Assembly (NCBI GenBank): GCA_046735355.1
Contig: JBKPTC010000050.1
Coordinates: 1-12,731 of the forward strand
DNA: 12,731 nucleotides
Direction of reading: 5' to 3'
From: DATAEU01 sp046735355
Lineage (GTDB): Bacteria > Actinomycetota > UBA4738 > HRBIN12
Part shown: one piece after another, positions 1 to 5,904 of the stretch
Numbering within the stretch: the stretch's first letter is position 1
How the letters are laid out: the number at the start of each line of letters is the position of its first letter
Position numbers and translations under genes: made by a program
Notes under the pieces: generated by a model
Seen by the model: only the letters and a program-made list of their open reading frames with translations
The model's database searches: none
Told to the model about the DNA's origin: nothing

Positions 1-974
1 CGCTGCGCGAACTCGTAGCCCTCCTGGAAGTCGCGCTCGACGCGCTCGTGCACGCGCTTGATCTCCTCGTCGTCGACGATCCGGCGCTCGAGGAGCAGCT
101 GTTCGTACCGCTTGACCGGGTCCTTGTGCTCGACGTACTCCTCGAGCAGCTCGCGCGGGACGTACTTCGCCGGATCGTGCCCCGCGTGGCCGCGCCACCG
201 GAGCGAGACGGATTCGACGAGCGTCGGTCCGCCGCCCGACCGCGCCCGCTCGACGGCCTCGTGCGCCACCCGGTACACGTCGAGCACGTCCTGCGCGTCG
301 ACGCGGACGCCCGGCATCCCGTAGGCGGCGGCGCGCTCGGCGATCGTCGGCACCGGCATCTCGAGCGCGTTCGGCGTCGAGTACGCGTACTGGTTGTTGT
401 TGACGACCCAGACGACGGGGAGCTGGTGGACGGCCGAGACGTTGAGCGCCTCGTGCCACCGGCCGTTGGAGGTCGAGCCGTCGCCGCAGATCGCCATGGC
501 GACGTGCGGCTGACCCTTGCGCTTGTACGCGAGCGCGGCGCCGGCCGCCGGCGGATAGGCGATCGGCAGGTGCGACATCACGGTCCACGTCTTGTTGCCG
601 TACCAGTCGCCGATGTGGCTGTTGCCGTCGCGTCCGCGTGTGTAGCCGTCGATCCGGCCCCAGAACTGCGCCATCACGCGCTTCAGGTCCAGACCCTTGG
701 TCAGCTGCGCCGACAGGTCGCGGTGCGTCGGAAACAGGGAGTCGTCGTCGGCGAGCGCGTACGCGACGCCGACGTGCGTCCCCTCCTGGCCGCGACCCGA
801 ATAGATCGCGCCGGGAAGCCGTCCCTGCCGGTACAGCGCCTCCATGCGCTCGTCGAAGTACCGGCACAACGTCATCGTGTACAGCAGCTCACGGAGCTGG
901 TCGTCGGAAAGGCCGACGCGCCAGTCCTCGGTCGCGCGGTCCGGCTTCTGCTTCTCGGACACCTTCGTCGCCAC
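1..974 (-). CDS. 2-oxoacid (probably pyruvate) dehydrogenase E1 component, alpha subunit; 3' end missing
   Basis: This is the thiamine-diphosphate (TPP) subunit that decarboxylates a 2-oxoacid and passes the acyl group to the lipoyl domain of E2 in a cytoplasmic dehydrogenase complex. I translated it by hand from a GTG at 974; 324 residues are visible and the gene runs off the left edge. E1 alpha proteins usually have about 330-370 residues, so only a short C-terminal piece is missing. Visible motifs are FPTHRD (about residues 81-86), the TPP/magnesium motif GDGSTSN (164-170) closing with NN (about 192-193), and a late loop RWRGHAGHDPAKY resembling the E1 alpha regulatory loop. The start is supported by AAGGGG five bases upstream. 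It follows the E3 gene by 9 bases, so the two are co-transcribed. Pyruvate is the likeliest substrate, but branched-chain 2-oxoacids or acetoin cannot be excluded. Confidence 0.93.
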   Translation of the reverse strand, partial: MATKVSEKQKPDRATEDWRVGLSDDQLRELLYTMTLCRYFDERMEALYRQGRLPGAIYSGRGQEGTHVGVAYALADDDSLFPTHRDLSAQLTKGLDLKRVMAQFWGRIDGYTRGRDGNSHIGDWYGNKTWTVMSHLPIAYPPAAGAALAYKRKGQPHVAMAICGDGSTSNGRWHEALNVSAVHQLPVVWVVNNNQYAYSTPNALEMPVPTIAERAAAYGMPGVRVDAQDVLDVYRVAHEAVERARSGGGPTLVESVSLRWRGHAGHDPAKYVPRELLEEYVEHKDPVKRYEQLLLERRIVDDEEIKRVHERVERDFQEGYEFAQ

Positions 975-983
975 GGGATCCCC

Positions 984-2375
984 TTACACGGAGTGCAGCG
1001 GCTTGCCGGCGAGCGCCAGGAACGCCTCGCCGATCGCCTCGGACAGGGTCGGGTGCGGGTGGAACAGCGCCGCCACGTCCTCGGGCGTCGCCTCCCAGTT
1101 GGTGATGAGCATCGCCTCGGAGACGAGATCCGTCACATGCGGCCCGACCATATGGATACCCAACACGGGCCCGCCGTCGGCCTCGGTGACGATCTTGATG
1201 ATGCCGTTCTCACCCACGATGTTCGCCTTGCCGACCGCCTGGAAGTTGAGCGTCTCGGTCTTGACGTCGTGTCCGCGCTCGATCGCCTGCGCCTGGGTGA
1301 GTCCGACCGAGGCGACCTCCGGTGAGCAGTACGTGACCCGCGGGATCCCCGCGTAGTCGATGTCGGGGACCGTCCGGCCGGCGATGCGCTCGGCGACCGC
1401 ATAGCCCTCGGTGAACGCCACGTGCGCGAGCTGCAGCGGCGTGGCGGCCACATCGCCGACGGCCCAGACGTGCGGGACGGTCGAGCGCAGCTGGCCGTCG
1501 ACCTTGACGGAGCCGCGGTCGAGCTCGACGCCCGCCTGCTCCAGGCCGAGATCCGTCGTGACGGGTCCGCGCCCGACCGCGATGAGGCACACGTCCGCGC
1601 GGACCGTCTTGGTCTCGCCGCCCGGGTCGTACACGACCTTGACGTCGTCGTCCGTCTCGTCGACGCCCTGCACCTTGGCGCCGGCGAAGCTTTGGATCCC
1701 GCGCTTGCGGAAGTGTCGCGCCAGATCCTTGGCGATGTCCTCGTCCTCGAGCGGAGCGATGCGGGGGAGCGCCTCGATCAGCGTCACGTCGGCACCGAAC
1801 GAGCGGTAGAACGACGCGAACTCGAGCCCGACGGCGCCCGCGCCGATCACGACCGCGGACGACGGGATGACGTCATAGAAGAGGGCCTGATCGCTCGTGA
1901 TGACGCGTCGACCGACGGACATGCCCGGCAGCAGCTTCGGCGCCGAGCCGGTCGCGAGCACGACGTCGCCGGCCTCGAGCCGCCGACCGTCGACCTCGAC
2001 CGCGGGGTCGTCGACGAGTCGAGCCGTGCCGCGGACGACGTCGATCTTGCGCGCCCGCACCACGCCGGTCAGCCCGGACACGAGCTTGTCGACGATCTTG
2101 CGCTCGAACGTCTTGACGGAGTCCCAGTCCGGCTCGCCCGAGGCCTTGATGCCCCACTCGTCCGCGCGATCGACCGTGTCCATCACCGCGGCCGACTGCA
2201 GGAGCGCCTTCGTCGGGATGCATCCGCGCAGCAGGCACGTGCCGCCTAGACGTTCGTCGCGCTCGACGAGCGCGACGCGCTTGCCGAGCTGAGCGGCGCG
2301 GAGGGCACACGAGTAGCCACCCGTTCCCGCGCCGACGACGACTACGTCATAGGCATCGGACATCCGAGCGGCCAT
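984..2375 (-). CDS. lpdA: Dihydrolipoyl dehydrogenase (E3)
   Basis: This FAD flavoprotein reoxidises the dihydrolipoyl groups of 2-oxoacid dehydrogenase complexes with NAD+. Its 463 residues match the usual family length. Domains in order: N-terminal FAD dinucleotide fold with GAGTGG (15-20); redox-active disulfide in GGTCLLRGCIPTK with C47 and C52; NAD fold with GAGAVG (178-183); second FAD contact in WAVGDVA with G307-D308; and the C-terminal dimerisation domain with HPHPTLSE, where H441 and E446 form the active-site pair. All key residues are present. The start is uncertain: Met1 at 2375 has only a weak GGCGG upstream, while Met5 at 2363 (MSDAYDVV) fits the typical family N-terminus. It lies just upstream of E1 alpha, so it most likely serves that complex. 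A broader housekeeping role, for example with 2-oxoglutarate dehydrogenase, is also possible. Confidence 0.97.
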   Translation of the reverse strand: MAARMSDAYDVVVVGAGTGGYSCALRAAQLGKRVALVERDERLGGTCLLRGCIPTKALLQSAAVMDTVDRADEWGIKASGEPDWDSVKTFERKIVDKLVSGLTGVVRARKIDVVRGTARLVDDPAVEVDGRRLEAGDVVLATGSAPKLLPGMSVGRRVITSDQALFYDVIPSSAVVIGAGAVGLEFASFYRSFGADVTLIEALPRIAPLEDEDIAKDLARHFRKRGIQSFAGAKVQGVDETDDDVKVVYDPGGETKTVRADVCLIAVGRGPVTTDLGLEQAGVELDRGSVKVDGQLRSTVPHVWAVGDVAATPLQLAHVAFTEGYAVAERIAGRTVPDIDYAGIPRVTYCSPEVASVGLTQAQAIERGHDVKTETLNFQAVGKANIVGENGIIKIVTEADGGPVLGIHMVGPHVTDLVSEAMLITNWEATPEDVAALFHPHPTLSEAIGEAFLALAGKPLHSV

Positions 2376-2429
2376 GTTACCGCCGGCCCTCGGAAGGCCG
2401 TCCGCGGCAGGCGCGGTTCGCGACGCGGA

Positions 2430-3131
2430 TCAGAGCGAGCGGGCGCGCTTGGCCGCCGAGATGAAGTCGTCGAGCGTGGCCGACCCGAAGTGGGTGCCGA
2501 ACACCAGCGTGTCGAGCATGGCGGAGGCCTGCGGCGAGTCAGGCACGATCGCAACGACGACGTACAGCCCGGAGGCCGGGATCCCGAGGCGGTGGACCGG
2601 CCCGTAGCCCGGCGCGGCGACGAAGTACTTGAACCGCGTCGGCTCGGGGGAGCGCGCACAGATGCCCTCGCCGAGCGCGACGTAGTCGCCGGGTGAGTTC
2701 GGCGTTCCGTCGGCGTACGACGGCCGGTGGTTCACCACGATCTCCCGGTCGAGCCGGTCGCATCCGGCCGCGCCAGTCAACCGCTCGACGGCGGCGCGCT
2801 TGGCGGCCAGGTAGTAGTAGTCCGACGGCACGCCGACGCGGGTTCCGTCGATCCACACGGCCGCCATGCCCTCGGCGACGCGACCGCGCGGGCCCTCGAG
2901 CGGCGGCGACGCGACGAATCCCTGCTCGAACCCGCCGCCCGGATCGGCCGGGCGTGCGCGCCATTCGTCCGGGATCAATCCCGAGACGTCGCCGGCCGTG
3001 ATGCCGGTGAACGGCGTGGGCGACTCGTGGATGGCGATGTGCCCGCCGAGCGGCGGCGTCGTCGGAACGGTCGCTGCGCGGCATCCCGCGGCGACGAGGG
3101 CGAGAAGCAGGCAACCCGTGACCGTGCGCAC
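2430..3131 (-). CDS. Predicted lipoprotein of unknown function
   Basis: The product has 233 residues and starts with GTG. The N-terminus is a short lipoprotein signal: R2, a hydrophobic stretch CLLLALVA, and a lipobox VAAGC with the acylated cysteine at C17. The mature protein would be anchored to the outer face of the cytoplasmic membrane. After a Thr/Pro-rich linker (about 20-40) comes a soluble region of about 190 residues with no motif I recognise. It contains two cysteines (C124, C158) that could form a disulfide, a YYY run near 105-107, and hydrophobic strands LYVVVAIV (189-196) and LDTLVFG near the end, consistent with a mixed alpha/beta fold. It sits between the kinase gene (90 bases upstream) and lpdA (54 bases downstream), with no overlap on either side, so it may be transcribed separately. 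I do not recognise the family and assign no function. Confidence 0.8.
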   Translation of the reverse strand: MRTVTGCLLLALVAAGCRAATVPTTPPLGGHIAIHESPTPFTGITAGDVSGLIPDEWRARPADPGGGFEQGFVASPPLEGPRGRVAEGMAAVWIDGTRVGVPSDYYYLAAKRAAVERLTGAAGCDRLDREIVVNHRPSYADGTPNSPGDYVALGEGICARSPEPTRFKYFVAAPGYGPVHRLGIPASGLYVVVAIVPDSPQASAMLDTLVFGTHFGSATLDDFISAAKRARSL

Positions 3132-3151
3132 CCTGTCGGACCTTGCCGAGG

Positions 3152-3157
3152 AGGATA
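3152..3157 (-). promoter_or_regulatory. Possible -10 box of the lipoprotein gene
   Basis: On the minus strand TATCCT lies about 20 bases before the GTG start of the lipoprotein gene, within otherwise very GC-rich sequence. The same hexamer precedes the response regulator and sufB. No convincing -35 is visible at 17-bp spacing, and a six-base match has little weight by itself. Confidence 0.25.
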
Positions 3158-3221
3158 GCCCCCGCCCCCTCGAGGCGCCATCTCGGCGTGGCGGACCGGT
3201 ACGGGCTCGGAGCAGGCGGGT

Positions 3222-4472
3222 TCAGGACGCCTCGAACACGGGCGGCGGAACCGGCCGCAGCGCCGGCGCCTCCGGTTCGCTGGTCATCGCGGGCGGCTCC
3301 GTGAGCCGCTCCCCGGGCGCGACGGGGAGGCAGAACGACACGCGCGTGCCGCCGGCCGGCAGCGGGTCGGCCCAGATGACGCCGCCGTGCTGCACGATCA
3401 GCTGGCGGGCCATGTGAAGCCCGAGCCCGATGCCCGAGCGCTCCTTGCGGAGGATCTCCTCGCCGGTCGAGAACGGCTGGTTGAACGCCCGGATCGCGAG
3501 CTCCCGACCCATCCCCTCGCCGTGGTCGGTCACGGCCACCACCACGCCCTCCTCGAGCGTTCGAGCGCGGACCTGGACGGCTCCGTCCGGCGGCGAGTAG
3601 CGGCACGCGTTGTCGATGAGCTGGCGAACCACCTCGGCGATCCGCCCCTGGTCGGCGACGGCCGGAAGGCGTTCGGGCACCTCCTGCTCGATGCGCACCG
3701 CGGGATAGCGGCCCGCCATGTCGTCGGCCACGTGTCGAACGATCGGCGCGAGATCGGTGTCGACGAGCTGGAGCAGGAGGGTTCCGCGGTCGAGCTCGGC
3801 GATCGTGAGCAGCTCGTCGACGAGGGTCATGAGCTTCTCGAGCGAGCCGTCGAGCTTGCCGAGGAACTCCTCCCGCTCCTCGTCGGGGATGCCGCGGTTC
3901 TTGAGCACGTACGCGATCCCCTTGGCCACCGTGACCGGCGTCCGGAGCTCGTGCGAGACGTTGGCCAGGAGCTCGGCCTTGGCGCTCGTGAGCAGGTCGA
4001 GCTGCTCCGACGTGTCGGCGAGCACGCTCTCCATCTCGCGCTCGTGCCGGACCGCCTGGCCGAAGCGGGCGCCGATCTGCTCCGCGATGCGCGGGCTGAT
4101 GACGACGTTGCCACCGAGCACCGGCATCACGGCCCGAACGACGGCATCGGGTCCGTCCTCCTTCAAGAGGTATCCCGACGCGCCGACCCCGAGCATCTCG
4201 GCCGCCGTGAACGGCGAGGGCAGCGTGGTCCAGCAGATCACGCGGGCCTCCGGGACGGTCGCGATCAGCCGGCGGACCAGCTCCGCGCCGGCGAGCCCGT
4301 CGAGCCCGATCTCGGCGACGACCACCTCGGGCTGCGTGCGCGCGGCAGCCTCGACGGCGCGGACGCCGTCGGTCACGACATCGGTCTGCAGGTCCTGGCC
4401 CGATTTGAGCAGCGCATACTGCAGCTGCGCCAGGCCCTCGGCCGTGTCGCACAGCAACACCCTCGTCGACAT
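3222..4472 (-). CDS. Soluble hybrid: degenerate receiver domain fused to a histidine kinase
   Basis: The 416-residue protein has no membrane segment. Residues 1-120 form a CheY-like receiver, in which the phospho-accepting Asp is replaced by Glu (E54 in VVVAEIGLDG) and the usual acidic pair is reduced to D9-T10, while T82 and K104 are kept. A polar helical linker (about 137-165), probably a signalling coiled coil, leads to the HisKA domain with H174 in SHELRTP. The HATPase domain follows, with N box DNA (N288), G1 box DHGEG (316-320), F box FNQPFSTG and G2 box GIGLGL (347-352), so the kinase half looks active. A Pro-rich tail ends the protein. It lies 75 bases downstream of a NarL-type regulator, its likely partner. 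Input probably comes through the receiver-like domain or a bound protein. There is no good ribosome site before the ATG at 4472. Confidence 0.9.
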   Translation of the reverse strand: MSTRVLLCDTAEGLAQLQYALLKSGQDLQTDVVTDGVRAVEAAARTQPEVVVAEIGLDGLAGAELVRRLIATVPEARVICWTTLPSPFTAAEMLGVGASGYLLKEDGPDAVVRAVMPVLGGNVVISPRIAEQIGARFGQAVRHEREMESVLADTSEQLDLLTSAKAELLANVSHELRTPVTVAKGIAYVLKNRGIPDEEREEFLGKLDGSLEKLMTLVDELLTIAELDRGTLLLQLVDTDLAPIVRHVADDMAGRYPAVRIEQEVPERLPAVADQGRIAEVVRQLIDNACRYSPPDGAVQVRARTLEEGVVVAVTDHGEGMGRELAIRAFNQPFSTGEEILRKERSGIGLGLHMARQLIVQHGGVIWADPLPAGGTRVSFCLPVAPGERLTEPPAMTSEPEAPALRPVPPPVFEAS

Positions 4473-4521
4473 CTGCGAGAGGTATCGGGGCGCACGAATC
4501 CCCGGTTGAGGTGACCCGACC

Positions 4522-4535
4522 CGGTCGTTCGACCG
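4522..4535. repeat. Short inverted repeat between the regulator and kinase genes
   Basis: The sequence CGGTC-GTTC-GACCG gives a perfect 5-bp stem with a 4-base loop in the 75-base gap between the response regulator and kinase genes. No T-run follows it on the minus strand, so it is not a standard intrinsic terminator. It could be a processing or stability element, or chance in high-GC DNA. Confidence 0.3.
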
Positions 4536-4547
4536 AGCCGGAACGGG

Positions 4548-5183
4548 CTACTCGACGAGGCCCGTGCGGATGGCGATCGCGACGGCCTGCGCGCGATCGT
4601 TGGCTCCGAGCTTCTCGAAGATCCGCTCGAGGTGCGTCTTGACGGTATGCGGTGAGATCCCGAGATCGTGCGCGACCTCCTTGGTCGTCGCGCCGTACGC
4701 GACCTTCTGAAGGATCTCCTTCTCTCGCCGCGAGAGGGCCGCCGCGTCGCCCTTCTTGTCCGCGGTCTGCACCTCTTCGATGAACGCCCGCGTGAGGAGG
4801 GGGTGGATGACGGCCTTGCCTTCGACCGCGAGCCGCGCGGCGTTCACGAGCTCGTCGGCCGAGGTGTCCTTGAGCAGGTAGCCGCTCACACCCGCCTGGA
4901 TCGCCTCGGAGATCGAGGCGCGCGACTCGTCCACCGTGACCAAGATGACCTTGGTGTCGGGGGAGGCGTTGCGGATCGCGCGGGCGGCCTCGATGCCGCC
5001 CATCCCGGGCATGCGGACATCCATGAACACGACGTCCGGCTTGAGGTCGCCGGCCCCCTGGATGGCCTCCTCGCCGCTTCCGGCCTCGCCGATGACCTCG
5101 ACACCATCCTCGACGTCGAGGGCGGCGTGCAGGCCCTCGCGGGTCACGGGGTGGTCGTCGACGATCAGGATGCGGATGGACAT
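4548..5183 (-). CDS. NarL/FixJ-family two-component response regulator
   Basis: This is a cytoplasmic transcription factor of 211 residues when started at the ATG at 5183. That start is preferred because GGAG lies five bases upstream and the protein then begins directly with the receiver strand MSIRILIVDD. A longer reading from 5252 would put coding sequence into the divergent promoter. The receiver (1-120) is intact: acidic pair D9-D10, phosphorylation site D55 in FMDVRMPGMGG, T83 and K105. A LuxR-type helix-turn-helix follows (about 146-207), with LSRREKEIL, the recognition region ISPHTVKTHLERIFEKL and the end DRAQAVAIAIRTGLV. The downstream histidine kinase probably phosphorylates it. Its targets are unknown. 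The divergent sufT promoter overlaps its own, so that gene is one candidate target. Confidence 0.95.
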   Translation of the reverse strand: MSIRILIVDDHPVTREGLHAALDVEDGVEVIGEAGSGEEAIQGAGDLKPDVVFMDVRMPGMGGIEAARAIRNASPDTKVILVTVDESRASISEAIQAGVSGYLLKDTSADELVNAARLAVEGKAVIHPLLTRAFIEEVQTADKKGDAAALSRREKEILQKVAYGATTKEVAHDLGISPHTVKTHLERIFEKLGANDRAQAVAIAIRTGLVE

Positions 5184-5196
5184 ACGCGCTCCGAGG

Positions 5197-5226
5197 GGTT
5201 CGTTCGTGCGGGCGGGCACTAGGATA
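5197..5226. promoter_or_regulatory. Candidate bidirectional promoter with overlapping -10 boxes
   Basis: In the 71-base gap between the divergent regulator and sufT genes, one AT-rich spot contains TAGGAT on the plus strand (5220-5225) and TATCCT on the minus strand (5226-5221). Both fit the TANNNT form of actinobacterial -10 boxes. Assuming about 7 bases from -10 to start site, transcripts would begin near 5232 (+) and 5214 (-), giving 5' leaders of about 23 and 31 bases with room for the ribosome sites seen. The -35 regions are weak on both sides. The assignment is inference from sequence symmetry. Confidence 0.4.
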
Positions 5227-5254
5227 GAGGTTCGATTGGACGGGGGAAGCACCG

Positions 5255-5635
5255 ATGGACGAAGTCTCGACGAACGTCGGTTCGGTCGACGTACAGCATG
5301 AGGACCAGGAGGCTGCGCCGTCGGGCAACGGCGATGCGCTCAGCACCGAGCGCGTCCTCGAGGCCCTGAAGGCGGTATACGACCCCGAGCTCGGCATCAA
5401 CATCGTCGATCTCGGCCTCGTCTACGACGTCGCGATCGACGAGGGAGCGGTGCACGTCCAGTACGCCCTCACGACGATGGGTTGCCCCATCGGTCCGCTC
5501 ATCGAGCAACAGATGCAGGCCGTGCTCGAGCAGCTGCCGGGTGTCCGCGACGTCGACGCCGAGATGGTCCTGCGGCCGCCGTGGAGCCCCGAGATGATGT
5601 CCGAGGAGGCCAAAGCCGCGCTCGGGTACTTCTGA
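5255..5635 (+). CDS. sufT: DUF59/MIP18-family Fe-S cluster assembly factor, SufT-like
   Basis: The 126-residue cytoplasmic protein has a variable acidic N-terminal tail (1-30) followed by the DUF59 domain. Family motifs visible are DPELGINIVDLGLVY (43-57), LTTMGCP with the conserved cysteine C77, and the C-terminal PPWSPEMMSEEAKAALGY. Members of this family (SufT, the PaaD-like proteins, eukaryotic MIP18) help deliver or mature iron-sulfur clusters on target proteins. In actinobacteria this gene often closes the SUF operon; here it lies about 1.8 kb upstream of sufB. The start is well supported by GGGGGA seven bases before the ATG. It could also be a general metal-sulfur assembly factor rather than strictly SufT, so the symbol follows the usual naming for this context. 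Confidence 0.88.
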   Translation: MDEVSTNVGSVDVQHEDQEAAPSGNGDALSTERVLEALKAVYDPELGINIVDLGLVYDVAIDEGAVHVQYALTTMGCPIGPLIEQQMQAVLEQLPGVRDVDAEMVLRPPWSPEMMSEEAKAALGYF

Positions 5636-5663
5636 GGCAGGCGGTTCGCCCGGGCGCCTTGAC

Positions 5664-5677
5664 GTTGCACCTGCAAC
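5664..5677. promoter_or_regulatory. Perfect inverted repeat, possible operator
   Basis: GTTGCA-CC-TGCAAC forms a perfect dyad with 6-bp arms, overlapping the end of a -35-like TTGACG (5659-5664), in the region before the Cys-Cys leader ORF and the sulfurtransferase. No good -10 box follows at normal spacing. A perfect 10-bp palindrome CGCCCGGGCG (5647-5656) lies just upstream. The dyad could bind a regulator of sulfur genes, but no particular regulator is implied. Confidence 0.35.
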
Positions 5678-5731
5678 GATGGGACCATGCCGAAATCCCA
5701 GTCGGGACGTAGGAATCACCGAAGGACCTGG

Positions 5732-5815
5732 ATGATCCGCACGCGCGCACGCGGTCTGGTGGGAGCGATGATCCCGTCTCGCCTCTGCTGTCCCGCCGCC
5801 GCGCGGCTCCGGTAG
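5732..5815 (+). CDS. Putative Cys-Cys leader peptide (cysteine attenuator) upstream of the sulfurtransferase
   Basis: This is a 27-codon ORF starting at the ATG at 5732, with GAAGGA five bases upstream. The frame is also open from an ATG at 5687 (42 codons), which has no ribosome site and would suit a leaderless start. The peptide is rich in Arg and ends SRLCCPAAARLR before TAG, with adjacent TGC and TGT codons at 5786-5791. The TAG lies inside a small hairpin, TCCGG-TAG-CCGGA (5808-5820). The sulfurtransferase begins 89 bases after the stop. Mycobacteria are known to use short polycysteine ORFs before sulfur genes as cysteine-responsive attenuators, and this arrangement resembles them. With only two Cys codons, chance cannot be excluded. 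Confidence 0.55.
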   Translation: MIRTRARGLVGAMIPSRLCCPAAARLR

Positions 5816-5890
5816 CCGGACCGTCTCCGAGCGGCCCACCGGCCCCACCCGCTTCGTCCCCACCCGCGTCCCATCGCCGTCACGTTTCCC
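5816..5890 (+). promoter_or_regulatory. C-rich, G-poor leader segment before the sulfurtransferase
   Basis: Between the leader ORF stop and the sulfurtransferase ribosome site (AAGGAGGA, 5891-5898), the RNA becomes strongly C-rich and G-poor from about 5843 onward. It contains a 10-base direct repeat CCCCACCCGC (5843-5852 and 5858-5867). A small hairpin GGCC-CACC-GGCC lies at 5833-5844, and the GCCGG at 5815-5819 could instead pair with CCGGC at 5839-5843. Such a stretch could serve as a Rho-loading site exposed when the ribosome leaves the leader ORF. This is a proposal from composition, not a recognised motif. Confidence 0.3.
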
Positions 5891-5904
5891 AAGGAGGACC
5901 CGAG

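Noticed and set aside
48..1325. A 425-codon plus-strand open frame opposite the E1 alpha and E3 genes
   Set aside because: The minus strand carries well-conserved TPP and FAD/NAD enzyme motifs here; the plus frame gives Arg/Val/Leu-rich sequence without domains.
5184..5252. N-terminal extension of the response regulator to 5252
   Set aside because: The extra 23 residues resemble no receiver domain, the ATG at 5183 has a good GGAG site, and the extension would cover the divergent promoter and leave 2 bases to sufT.
2539..5403. A 954-codon open frame on the minus strand across several genes
   Set aside because: It runs through the lipoprotein, kinase, regulator and divergent promoter in another frame. 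Its translation is Arg/Gly/Pro-rich low-complexity sequence, typical of shadow frames in high-GC DNA.
5647..5660. Intrinsic terminator after sufT formed by CGCCCGGGCG
   Set aside because: It is a self-complementary palindrome with no room for a proper loop and no T-run after it, only CCTT. I keep it only as a note.
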